Shown: piece after piece, positions 42,067 to 50,448 of the stretch | Numbering within the stretch: position 1 is the first letter of the stretch | Layout: the number at the start of each line of letters is the position of its first letter | From: Adlercreutzia rubneri | GTDB lineage: Bacteria; Actinomycetota; Coriobacteriia; Coriobacteriales; Eggerthellaceae | Reading direction: 5' to 3' | DNA: 64,000 nt | NCBI RefSeq assembly: GCF_009755265.1 | Contig: NZ_WPOO01000013.1 | Span: forward strand, 1 to 64,000 | Translations under genes and position numbers: made by a program | The notes under the pieces: generated by a model | What the model saw: only the letters and a program-made list of their open reading frames with translations | What the model was told of the DNA's origin: nothing | Database searches by the model: none

Positions 42067-44361
42067 ATGACTTCACCGAGGGAGGCAGTATCTATTCTCA
42101 CTGCTGCGGCGCTGGTCGTTGCCCCTGTGGGCGGCGTGGCCGCAACGTACACCACCGGCTACGCCGAGGACGGCGATGGGCATACCATTAAGGACAACCG
42201 CGGTCACGATATTCCGGCCAGCTACGAAGAGGCCATCGCGTGGGTCAGCGAGGGTAAGACCCTTTATAAGTCCTGCGTCGATTACATGGCGGCCAATGCT
42301 GGGCAGTTCGGTAATCTGACGGAAGAGCAACGTGCGGAGTTGTGGAACCTGGCGACCGATGACGAGCCGGTTACGATAGAAACCGAGACGCCGGAGCCAG
42401 AGCCGGAGACCGATCCCGTGGAAACCACGTCGGTACCCGAGAAGACGGAGACGCCGGTTCAGTCCGAGGTGCCGGATACGGATAATCCAGGCATGGAGGA
42501 GCCCACGGCTCCCGAAACGCCGACGGATTCTGTTGAACCCGGCGGGTCGACTGACCCGGTGGATTCTACAGATACGACCGATTCCGTTGATCCGACGGAT
42601 CCAGATGCGCCGACCGACCCGAACCCGCCTCCTGCTTCGACTGACCCGACGGATCCGACGAACCCCGTTGACCCTGAGGATCCGACCAACCCGACCGATC
42701 CCGTCGACCCCGATAATCCGGGTGAACCGGTTGATCCCGTCGACCCGGTCGATCCGGTCGATCCCGTCGACCCCACGGATCCGACCGACCCTGCCGAGCC
42801 CACCGATCCCGATCAGCCCGCGACGCCGGACGAGCCGGTCATCGATACAGATAACCCGGTTGATGACGGCGTCCAGAAGCCCGGGAATGCCGGCGGGGTG
42901 ACCGACGAGTCGCACACAGCCGCCGCCATCAAGGGGCAGGCCCAGACGCCGCTCAAGCAGGTGGCCGTCACGGTGCCTTCCATCTCCTTCACGCACATCG
43001 ACAACTCGGCCTACGTGGCGCGCCACTACAGCGAGGACCTCACCACCGAGAAGTTCATCTCGCTGGTGGGCGAGTCGGCCCGCACCATCGCCGCCGAGAA
43101 CGATCTGTACGCGTCGGTCATGATCGCCCAGGCCATTCTGGAGTCTGCCTCTGGCAACTCCACGCTGGCCCAGGCGCCGAACAACAACTTGTTCGGCATC
43201 AAGGGCACCTACCACGGCAACTCCGTGCAGCTGCCCACGCGCGAGGACGACGGCACCGGCGCCACCTACACCATCATGAGCGACTTCCGCCAGTACGAGA
43301 CGGTGGACGAGTCGCTCTCCGACTACGCCGACCTGCTCAGCAACTCCATGGGCGATTTCTACGCGGGCGCGCGCAAGTCGAACTCCGACAGCTTTGTGGA
43401 CGCGTGCGACTTCCTCGTGGGGCGCTATGCCACGGACATCTTCTACTCAGAGAAGCTGCAGGATCTCATCGAGACCTACGATCTCACCCGTTTCGACGTG
43501 CCGCTGACCTACGAGCTGGCCGACACCTTCGTGCTGCCGGTGAAGGACGAGGTCACGGGGCTGGACAAGTATCTCGATCCGGTGACCGACAAGGTGGAAT
43601 ACGAGGCGCTCGTGGCCGAGTACCGCGACTACGTCGCCCGCACGAGCGAGTACCAGCAGGCGCTCGCCGAGTGGAGCGACCAGATGGCGGCGGCCGAGGA
43701 GCTCTACCACGTGCCGGTGTATCTGGAGAAGCTCTCCATGCCCGCGGCGGACACGCCGATGCAGCAGCACCAGGATGCCATCGACGCCGAGCGCTTCGAG
43801 GGCTTCGATACGCTCATCGCCACGGGCCAGCCCCTGCCGGTGCGCGAGGCCCGCACGTTGAACGATCTGACCGCCTGCGCGAACTCGTTCCTCGGCGTGC
43901 CGTATCTGTGGGGCGGCACGACGCCGGCCGGTTTCGACTGCTCGGGTCTGGTGCAGTACTGCTACCGCGAGGTGTTCAACATCGAGCTGCCGCGCACGAC
44001 TTACTATCAGTGCGAGGTGGGCGTGGAGGTGCCCTTCGAGGAGTTGCTCCCGGGCGACCTGCTGTTCTTCGCCGACGGCGGGGACGTGCACCACGTGGCG
44101 ATGTATCTGGGCGACGGCTACTATGTGGAGGCGCCGCACACGGGCGACGTGGTGAAGATCACGGCCATGAACGACAAGCTGCCCGATTTCGCGAAGCGCG
44201 TCGTGGACGTGCGGGGCATCGATATGAGCGAGTTCTCCGACGAGCAGCTGGCGCAGTTCGTGGAGCGCGAGAAGTACCTGCAGGAGCGCGAGCAGCGCCT
44301 GGGCGTGACCGACGAGACCTTGGCCGAGCTCACCGAGTGGCTCCGCGGCCTCGAGTTCTAG
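42067..44361 (+). CDS. Secreted dual peptidoglycan hydrolase (glucosaminidase plus NlpC/P60) with Asp-Pro repeat linker
   Basis: This 764-residue protein has a weak signal peptide (~1-27) and a short N-terminal domain. A long acidic Asp/Pro/Thr repeat (about residues 98-268, units such as DPTDP and VDPVDP) follows. The glucosaminidase-type domain (~315-480) has the likely catalytic Glu in AILESASGNSTLAQ and NNNLFGIKG. A helical spacer leads to the NlpC/P60 domain (~600-715) with Cys625 in GFDCSGLVQYC and VHHVAMYLG. It should cut both glycan and peptide bonds. SD GAGGAGG is strong. A coiled tail ends the protein. Confidence 0.9.
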   Translation: MTSPREAVSILTAAALVVAPVGGVAATYTTGYAEDGDGHTIKDNRGHDIPASYEEAIAWVSEGKTLYKSCVDYMAANAGQFGNLTEEQRAELWNLATDDEPVTIETETPEPEPETDPVETTSVPEKTETPVQSEVPDTDNPGMEEPTAPETPTDSVEPGGSTDPVDSTDTTDSVDPTDPDAPTDPNPPPASTDPTDPTNPVDPEDPTNPTDPVDPDNPGEPVDPVDPVDPVDPVDPTDPTDPAEPTDPDQPATPDEPVIDTDNPVDDGVQKPGNAGGVTDESHTAAAIKGQAQTPLKQVAVTVPSISFTHIDNSAYVARHYSEDLTTEKFISLVGESARTIAAENDLYASVMIAQAILESASGNSTLAQAPNNNLFGIKGTYHGNSVQLPTREDDGTGATYTIMSDFRQYETVDESLSDYADLLSNSMGDFYAGARKSNSDSFVDACDFLVGRYATDIFYSEKLQDLIETYDLTRFDVPLTYELADTFVLPVKDEVTGLDKYLDPVTDKVEYEALVAEYRDYVARTSEYQQALAEWSDQMAAAEELYHVPVYLEKLSMPAADTPMQQHQDAIDAERFEGFDTLIATGQPLPVREARTLNDLTACANSFLGVPYLWGGTTPAGFDCSGLVQYCYREVFNIELPRTTYYQCEVGVEVPFEELLPGDLLFFADGGDVHHVAMYLGDGYYVEAPHTGDVVKITAMNDKLPDFAKRVVDVRGIDMSEFSDEQLAQFVEREKYLQEREQRLGVTDETLAELTEWLRGLEF

Positions 44362-44377
44362 GCTGCATGCGCGCCGC

Positions 44378-45523
44378 GTGGGAGTAACTCTGCGACATTT
44401 CCTGGTGCTGGGCCTCCTTGCCTTCGTCGTGACGTATTTGTGCGTCCCGCTGGCACGGAGGCTCGCCCTGCGTTTGGATGCCGTCGATTACCCGAGCGCC
44501 CGGCGCGTCAACAAGAAGCCCACGCCGCGCATGGGCGGCGTCGCCATGGCAGCGGGCATTGCGGCGGCGCTCATCGTGGAGGTGGCCGGAGAGTACTTTT
44601 TCGGCTGGGCCGGGTTCTACATCCACGGCACCGATCGGGCCATCAACCACGCCGGTGTGATGTGCGGGCTGCTCACTATCGTGTGCGTGGGCGCCATGGA
44701 CGACGTGTACTCGCTGAAGCCCAGCGTGAAGTTCGCCGGGCAGATTCTGGGGGCGACCATCATCGCGGCCTCGGGGCTTCTGCTGTCGAGCATCGCGAAC
44801 CCGCTCGGCGCCGGGTTCATCCAGTTCGGCTGGTGGTCCTATCCGCTCACGGTGCTGTACCTCGCGTGCTTCATGAACGTCATCAACCTCATCGACGGCC
44901 TGGACGGCCTGGCGGCGGGCATCGCGGCCATCGCGTCGTTCTTCCTGTTTCTCATCGCCTTCGGGCGCGGGCTGGAAGAGACGGCTATGCTGTCCATCAT
45001 CTTGCTGGGCGCGACGCTGGCGTTTCTGCGCTACAACTTCGCGCCGGCGAGTATCTTCATGGGAGACTCGGGCTCGCTGCTTCTGGGCGCCATGATCGGC
45101 GTCATCTCGCTCATGGGCGTCATGCGCTCGCCCACGGTCATCGTGCTGGCGGTGCCGCTCGTGATCGCCGCCATCCCCATCGCCGACACGGCGGCGGCCA
45201 TCATTCGGCGCGTGTACCACCATCAGCCCATCCAGCAGGCCGATCGGAAACACTTGCACCACATGCTTTTGCGCAAGGGCTACGGCGTGCGCAAGAGCGT
45301 CGTCATCGTGTACGCCTGGACGGCGCTTCTGGGCGTGGGCGCCTGGGTTATGAGCAGTACCCACGGTGTTGCGGTGTGGGCTATGATCGCCATCATGCTG
45401 CTGGGGTCGTTCTTGATACTGTGGCGCCTCGGCATCTTCGATCAGGTTCTGCGCCACCACTACCACGGCCGCCACACCCGCCAAGAAGACAAGCCCCGCT
45501 GGTACGGAAGGCACGGGCGGTAG
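44378..45523 (+). CDS. MraY/WecA/TagO-like phospho-sugar transferase
   Basis: This 381-residue membrane enzyme has about ten helices. It should attach GlcNAc-1-phosphate (or similar) to undecaprenyl phosphate, starting surface-polymer synthesis. Family motifs: RRVNKKPTPRMGGVAMAAG, the Asp pair in GAMDDVYSLKP, VINLIDGLDGLAAG and FMGDSGSLLLG, with HLHHMLLRKG late in the protein as in WecA/TagO. The start GTG 44378 is 17 bases after the upstream hydrolase stop, so co-transcription is possible. It probably serves the glycopolymer genes that follow. Confidence 0.9.
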   Translation: MGVTLRHFLVLGLLAFVVTYLCVPLARRLALRLDAVDYPSARRVNKKPTPRMGGVAMAAGIAAALIVEVAGEYFFGWAGFYIHGTDRAINHAGVMCGLLTIVCVGAMDDVYSLKPSVKFAGQILGATIIAASGLLLSSIANPLGAGFIQFGWWSYPLTVLYLACFMNVINLIDGLDGLAAGIAAIASFFLFLIAFGRGLEETAMLSIILLGATLAFLRYNFAPASIFMGDSGSLLLGAMIGVISLMGVMRSPTVIVLAVPLVIAAIPIADTAAAIIRRVYHHQPIQQADRKHLHHMLLRKGYGVRKSVVIVYAWTALLGVGAWVMSSTHGVAVWAMIAIMLLGSFLILWRLGIFDQVLRHHYHGRHTRQEDKPRWYGRHGR

Positions 45524-45538
45524 GGAAGCGGCGAGCGC

Positions 45539-45688
45539 TTACCTTCCACAACATTTCTTGAACTTCTTGTCGCTTCCGCAGGGGCGCGGGTCATTGCAGC
45601 CGATCTTCAGGGCTCGGCCGAAATCGTCGACGAACAGCTTCCGGCCCGTGGCCATCTCGATCTGCTCGGCCTTAATGCTTGATTGCAT
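45539..45688 (-). CDS. SEC-C motif microprotein
   Basis: A 49-residue minus-strand reading frame starts ATG 45688 (MQSSIKAEQIEMATGRKLFV) and ends in CNDPRPCGSDKKFKKCCGR. That ending is a canonical SEC-C zinc-binding motif (CxxxxPCxCGSGKKYKxCCG-like, here lacking one Cys). SEC-C motifs occur at SecA C-termini and in YecA-like small proteins, where they bind zinc and ribosomes or SecB. It stands alone between the TagO-like gene and the wall-binding repeat protein gene. The ribosome-binding site is weak. The coding reading is clear; the function is not. Confidence 0.7.
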   Translation of the reverse strand: MQSSIKAEQIEMATGRKLFVDDFGRALKIGCNDPRPCGSDKKFKKCCGR

Positions 45689-45797
45689 TGATTTACCTGT
45701 ACTTAAAAGCTAGTCTTTCTGATTAGCGCACCATAAAAACTAACGATTGTGATAAGATGACTGTTTAGATCAGATTACTGAAACGAAAGGATCTGCT

Positions 45798-46562
45798 ATG
45801 CAAACTTCTATGAGGCGAAGGATTGCTTCGGTGGCGCTTGCTGTTCTGGTGGCGTTCGGCTGCGGGGCGCTTACGGCGCTAGCGCAGGAGACGGCTGAGG
45901 GCCAGACGGCCTATGCCGCCCAGCAGGGGACATGGAAGAAGTCCTCGGGCAAATGGTGGTATGCCTATAACGGCGGCGGCTATGCGAAGTCTGGCTGGGC
46001 GCAGATTGATGGCAAGTGGTATCTGTTCGACGGCGCTGGCTGGATGAAGACCGGCTGGCAGCAGGTCGGCGGCAAATGGTATCACCTTTCCGGTTCGGGC
46101 GCTATGCAGACCGGTTGGTTGAAAGATGGCAAGACCTGGTACTACCTGAACCAGAGCGGCGCCATGGCCACGGGTTGGCAGAAAGTCGGTGGTTCCTGGT
46201 ACTATCTCGCCAAGTCGGGCGCCATGAAGACCGGCTGGCAGAAAGTTGGCGGAAGCTGGTACTATCTCAAGGGCTCGGGTGCAATGGCCGCAAATACCTG
46301 GATCGGCGATTACTACGTTGACGGGTCGGGCGTCATGGCGACGAATTGCTGGATAGGGAAGTACTACGTTGACGCGAACGGCAAGTGGGATCGTTCCAAG
46401 AGCGGCACGAACCTCGCTGATACGAAAACAGTTTATTGGGTTGACAACGGTGAGGTATACCACCTCACCAAAGACTGCGTATCTCTCAAGCGCTCCACCG
46501 GTATCCACTCGGGAACCGTTGCTCAATCGGGCAAGTCTCGCGTCTGCAGCAACTGCGGCTAA
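45798..46562 (+). CDS. Secreted cell-wall-binding repeat protein with Cys-rich tail
   Basis: This 254-residue protein has a signal peptide (~1-30) and about seven choline-binding-type repeats of ~20 residues (~45-195), such as GWQKVGGSWYYLAKSGAMKT. Its tail (~205-254) has EVYHLTKDCVSLK and SRVCSNCG. The YHxxxC...CxxC pattern resembles small Zn-binding modules seen at the ends of secreted nucleases and wall proteins. It has no enzymatic domain, so it may be a wall-anchored binding protein. SD AAAGGA lies upstream. Confidence 0.85.
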   Translation: MQTSMRRRIASVALAVLVAFGCGALTALAQETAEGQTAYAAQQGTWKKSSGKWWYAYNGGGYAKSGWAQIDGKWYLFDGAGWMKTGWQQVGGKWYHLSGSGAMQTGWLKDGKTWYYLNQSGAMATGWQKVGGSWYYLAKSGAMKTGWQKVGGSWYYLKGSGAMAANTWIGDYYVDGSGVMATNCWIGKYYVDANGKWDRSKSGTNLADTKTVYWVDNGEVYHLTKDCVSLKRSTGIHSGTVAQSGKSRVCSNCG

Positions 46563-46627
46563 TCGGCAAGTGAAATTCGGCATTTGCCGACAACTCATTC
46601 GATTGAGTAATAAGATCAGCTGAGTAA

Positions 46628-46656
46628 AAGGGAGTCGTCAAAAGGGCGGCTCTCTT
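46628..46656 (+). terminator. Possible terminator after the wall-binding protein gene
   Basis: AGGGAGTCG pairs with CGGCTCTCT (two wobble pairs) around TCAAAAGGG, followed by TGCG. It is weak. The remaining bases to 46825 show nothing clear. Confidence 0.35.
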
Positions 46657-46825
46657 GCGTATGGGGCTGATCTCATCAGGGCATGCTATCTTTTGCGATA
46701 ATCCGGAAACTAGGGGCGATCGTGCGACAATATGGTGCCGATGGGGTTTCTCTATCGAAGAATCGCGCAAGGATGCGGCGATGCCAGCCAAGCAATGGTA
46801 GAATAAAGGCTCGTCTGGTTGTCCA

Positions 46826-47653
46826 TTGCGAGAAATGGGGATTGTGGGCACGCTTTCTGAGATAATCAAAGAACAATGGGAGTGGCGCAAGCAGATCCTG
46901 AGCCTCGGCCTGTTCGATCTGAAGAAAACATCCGCTGGCGCGGTGCTCGGCTCCTTCTGGTTTTTCGCCAAGCCAGCCGTTTACATCTTCTGCTTCTGGT
47001 TCGCCCTTGAGGTCGGCTTGAAAAGCGGTAACCAAACCGGATCGGATGTGCCCTATATCCTCTGGCTGATGGGTGGCCTCATCCCGTGGTTTTATATGCA
47101 AGATATCCTGGGTGCCGGTATCGATGTGTTCAAGCGTTACTCCTACCTGGTCACGAAGATCAAGTTTCCGTTGCCGGGCATTCCCACCATCTATTCCATC
47201 TCTACGATGATCATTCAAGCTGGTCTCGTGGCCGCCCTGCTCATCGTATTTTTCCTCTGCGGCCAGACGGCGGACTGGTACCTCCTTCAGATCCCCGTCG
47301 CCATGGTGCTCATGTTCGTGTTCTTCGACTTGTTCTCGCTTATGACGAGTTGCCTTTCCGCCATAAGCAAGGACTTCAAGAATCTTCTGCAGACGCTCTC
47401 GACGCCGTTGTTCTGGCTGTCGGGCGTCATTTTCGATGTGTACTCCATGGGCATTCCCGCCATCGAGGCCATCCTCATGTTCAATCCCGTCACCTTCTTC
47501 GTCACTATGTACCGCTGCGCGGTGTACGACAAGATGTGGATCTGGGAGAAACCAGAGGCTATCATCGGCTTCGTCGTGGTGTTCATCTTGCAGCTCATAG
47601 CCACGACGATCATCTACAAGCGTACTCACGAGGAGGTGGCCGATGTCCTCTAG
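46826..47653 (+). CDS. ABC-2 type polysaccharide/teichoic-acid export permease
   Basis: This roughly 272-275-residue permease has six membrane helices. Its N-terminal cytoplasmic stretch (KEQWEWRKQILSLGLFDLKKT) and SFWFFAKPAVYIFCFWF match the TagG/Wzm/RfbA exporter family. It should carry an undecaprenyl-linked polymer across the membrane with the ATPase encoded next, which it overlaps by 11 bases. The start is uncertain: TTG 46826 or ATG 46835; no good Shine-Dalgarno is present. Confidence 0.88.
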   Translation: MREMGIVGTLSEIIKEQWEWRKQILSLGLFDLKKTSAGAVLGSFWFFAKPAVYIFCFWFALEVGLKSGNQTGSDVPYILWLMGGLIPWFYMQDILGAGIDVFKRYSYLVTKIKFPLPGIPTIYSISTMIIQAGLVAALLIVFFLCGQTADWYLLQIPVAMVLMFVFFDLFSLMTSCLSAISKDFKNLLQTLSTPLFWLSGVIFDVYSMGIPAIEAILMFNPVTFFVTMYRCAVYDKMWIWEKPEAIIGFVVVFILQLIATTIIYKRTHEEVADVL

Positions 47654-48389
47654 TGAGGCTCCCATCGCCATCAAGTTCGATCACGTCACGAAGACGTACA
47701 AGCTGTACGAGAACGACAAGCAGCGCTTCCTCAGCGTGTTCCGCAGCAACGACAAGCGCAAGCTCGTTGCCACGGTGAACGCTTGCGACGATCTCTCATT
47801 CGAAGTGAAGCGGGGCGAGGCGGTGGCTTTCCTGGGCACCAACGGCGCCGGAAAGTCCACGACGTTGAAGATGATCACGGGAGTGACCTATCCCACTAAA
47901 GGAGAGGTCACGGTCAACGGAACCGTGAGCGCCTTGCTTGAGCTGACAGCTGGTTTCGATATGAAACTCACAGGGCGTGAGAACATCTATCTTCGCGGTC
48001 ATGCCCTGGGTCTCGAGCGTGAGGAAATCGCAGAGCTTGAGCCGAAGGTGGTCGAGTTCGCCGATCTCGGGGTCTATATCGATCAGCCGGTGCGCACCTA
48101 TTCGTCGGGCATGAAGTCGCGTCTCGGCTTCGCGTTCGCCGTTTCAAGCGATCCGGAAATCCTCGTAGTGGACGAGGCGCTTTCGGTGGGGGACAAGCAG
48201 TTCCAGAAAAAGTGCTTCGCCCGTGTGCGCGAGATCATGGAGAAAGAGGACGTGACGGTGCTCTTCGTTACGCATACGTCTTCTGCGGCCGAGGAGTTTT
48301 GCACGCGCGGCATCGTGCTCGACCATGGTTCGAAGAAGTTTGATGGCTCGATAGAGGACGCCATCGCCTACTACGAGGGAAACTACTGA
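47643..48389 (+). CDS. ABC transporter ATPase for polysaccharide/teichoic-acid export
   Basis: This 248-residue ATPase has Walker A FLGTNGAGKSTTLKMITG, the long Q-loop region, signature TYSSGMKSRLGFAFAV and Walker B EILVVDEALSVGDKQFQ, the last typical of TagH/Wzt. It ends after the ATPase core without the carbohydrate-binding C-terminus of O-antigen Wzt proteins, so it is more TagH-core-like. It overlaps the permease gene, and its stop overlaps the convergent membrane protein gene by 7 bases. Confidence 0.93.
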   Translation: MSSSEAPIAIKFDHVTKTYKLYENDKQRFLSVFRSNDKRKLVATVNACDDLSFEVKRGEAVAFLGTNGAGKSTTLKMITGVTYPTKGEVTVNGTVSALLELTAGFDMKLTGRENIYLRGHALGLEREEIAELEPKVVEFADLGVYIDQPVRTYSSGMKSRLGFAFAVSSDPEILVVDEALSVGDKQFQKKCFARVREIMEKEDVTVLFVTHTSSAAEEFCTRGIVLDHGSKKFDGSIEDAIAYYEGNY

Positions 48390-50443
48390 TCTTCGGCGGA
48401 CTCCTCGGCGGTGATCTTGTAAAGCCGCATGTCGCCATCGGCGAGAATCGTCTCGAATCCCGGCGTGTCATCTGTGAGGTTTGCTAAGCCCTCCCATCCC
48501 ATCTCGTAGTCTTCTCCAGTTTGGATGAGCCATCTGCCCTCGTCGTAGGGCAGCCCTTGATCGAGAAGGAGCACATACTGCGCCCCTGAGTTGCGCACTG
48601 CCTCTCGAACGGTGGAATCTGTGGCGATGTCGCTTAAGTGGTCGCGTATCGTCCGGCTCTGCTCGGTGGTGCCCTCGGTGTCGATATGGCGGAAGTAAGT
48701 GTTAAGCCCATCGAGCCCGTAGGCGAAGGCGCTTCCGTCGTGGGGTTGGTTGATGACCAGGGCTCCGCCTGGAATCATCTCGAGCACCTTGCGCACGAAG
48801 CGCTGCTCCTCGGCGCTGTACACCTGCTCTTCGCCCTCGTCGTAGCCGGACTCCATGAGGTAGTGCATATAGCCGACGGCTGTTCCCACCGTGGGCACGA
48901 AATGGCTGCCGGATACTTCGGAGCTTTGGTCTTCAGGCGGCTCTTGGTAGAAGGGGAAGAAGTTGACGAGCGCGAAGACCCCGGCGACGAGAGCCAGCGA
49001 CCCCTTCCAGGAAAGACGATCGATCTTGCGATGGGCATAGGCGGCAATGGTCGCCAGGCCGAGGGCGGCTATGGGGATGAGGAACAACTCGGCGCAACAG
49101 AGGACGCGGTAGGGGTCGCTGTACCAGAATCCGGCGAGGAACGTCCGCAGGGTGTAGGGCGCGTCGCTGCATCGGCATAGGCCGTACACGACGAGCATGT
49201 ACAGAGCGGGAAGGCCCAGCCAGAACCGCCGCTGCCGCACGAGCGCAACGAACCCTGCAGCGCAAGCTAGGGTAAGAGCCCATTGGGGCGGTTGCTCGGG
49301 ATAAAGCGAGATGATTGCGGCGGCATAGGCACTTTCAGCCCAGGAAAGATTCAGGTTCCCCGTGTTGTTGAAGAGGACTACCTGCTGAAGGGGAGGGGCA
49401 TACAGCATAGCCTGCCAGACAAGATAGGCGAAAGCAAGGCCGAGGATCCAGACGACCCATGGTTTCCGCAGCGGATTGCGAGATCCAATCCAAGTGGATT
49501 GCGTTATCGCGTCGGCGATTCGATGGATGACGAAGGGGGCCAGGAACACCAATACGGTGAAAAGGCCGTTGGGGTGGGCAACGCCGAAGAAACCCACCGA
49601 TAGGGCCGAGCAGAGCGCCAGCCCCTTCCAATGGCGCCGCGCTCCTGCGTGAACGTAGGCGATGACAAGAGCGATGGCGGCCGGTGTCAGCGAGAAGCTC
49701 AGCAAGTTGGCGAGCAGCTGCCCTTTCAGAAGGAGCACCCAGGGAAGGCAGGCGAAGCCTACGCTCGTGAAGGCGCCGAAGAACAGCGCATCCCGCCTCG
49801 CGGGGAAAAGCGCGTGCATGAGGACGAACGAGCTCAGGGGGTAGGTGACGCCGCTCAGCATGGCGTTCAGGGCGTTCATGACGATAGGCATGTCGATACC
49901 CGTGGCCGAGGCGACAAGGGCAACCAGCAGATGCCACGCAGCTGGATAGTAGCCAGTTTGCGCCTCGTCGGCCACAGCTCCGGAGCCGGTGTGCAATGCC
50001 GACCAATCGCTCGTATCGAGGAAGTGGCGCGCCAGGTTGTAGTGGGTCTGGTTGTCGTAGCGGCAGTAGTACGACTCCGGGCCGTCGAGGCTGAGCACAT
50101 AGACGTACAGGCAGACGGCAATGCCCGCAAGGAGGTACAGTGCGAGCATCCGCCAAGCGAAGCTGGAACTACGGGGTGGCCTGTCCCGCGTTCCGAAGAG
50201 CCGCGAGGCTGCGAGGAGCGCTCCACAGGCGAGCGCGACGGGCAGAGCCACGGTTGCCCATGAGCAGTCTATGCCGAGTATGCCCCACAGGACGCTTATG
50301 GCGGCATAGCCGAAGACGCTTGCTAATGGGGCGCAAGCGAGCGCCAGGGGCCAACTGAACCGAAGACCTCGGAAGAGAAGGCACCCTGGTCCGTATAGCG
50401 CCACAAGGCATGCGAGGCAAGCTCCCGCGAACAACGGCCACAT
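48383..50443 (-). CDS. Large membrane protein (DUF6541/GT-C-like), copy A
   Basis: This roughly 686-residue protein has about 12-14 membrane helices in its first ~470 residues and an extracellular C-terminal domain with ALVINQPHDGSAFAYGLDGL, TYFRH and LLLDQGLPYDEGRWL. It resembles the DUF6541 family, whose topology recalls GT-C glycosyltransferases using lipid-linked donors; activity is not shown. ATG 50443 lies 5 bases after the paralogous upstream gene stop, with GGGGAG before it. Nearly all C-terminal motifs are shared with copy B, showing a tandem duplication. Confidence 0.8.
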   Translation of the reverse strand: MWPLFAGACLACLVALYGPGCLLFRGLRFSWPLALACAPLASVFGYAAISVLWGILGIDCSWATVALPVALACGALLAASRLFGTRDRPPRSSSFAWRMLALYLLAGIAVCLYVYVLSLDGPESYYCRYDNQTHYNLARHFLDTSDWSALHTGSGAVADEAQTGYYPAAWHLLVALVASATGIDMPIVMNALNAMLSGVTYPLSSFVLMHALFPARRDALFFGAFTSVGFACLPWVLLLKGQLLANLLSFSLTPAAIALVIAYVHAGARRHWKGLALCSALSVGFFGVAHPNGLFTVLVFLAPFVIHRIADAITQSTWIGSRNPLRKPWVVWILGLAFAYLVWQAMLYAPPLQQVVLFNNTGNLNLSWAESAYAAAIISLYPEQPPQWALTLACAAGFVALVRQRRFWLGLPALYMLVVYGLCRCSDAPYTLRTFLAGFWYSDPYRVLCCAELFLIPIAALGLATIAAYAHRKIDRLSWKGSLALVAGVFALVNFFPFYQEPPEDQSSEVSGSHFVPTVGTAVGYMHYLMESGYDEGEEQVYSAEEQRFVRKVLEMIPGGALVINQPHDGSAFAYGLDGLNTYFRHIDTEGTTEQSRTIRDHLSDIATDSTVREAVRNSGAQYVLLLDQGLPYDEGRWLIQTGEDYEMGWEGLANLTDDTPGFETILADGDMRLYKITAEESAEDQ

Positions 50444-50448
50444 GTGCG

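Noticed and set aside
42073..43215. 380-residue antisense frame with Arg/Ile/Gly repeats
   Set aside because: It is the mirror of the Asp-Pro coding repeat and has no independent support.
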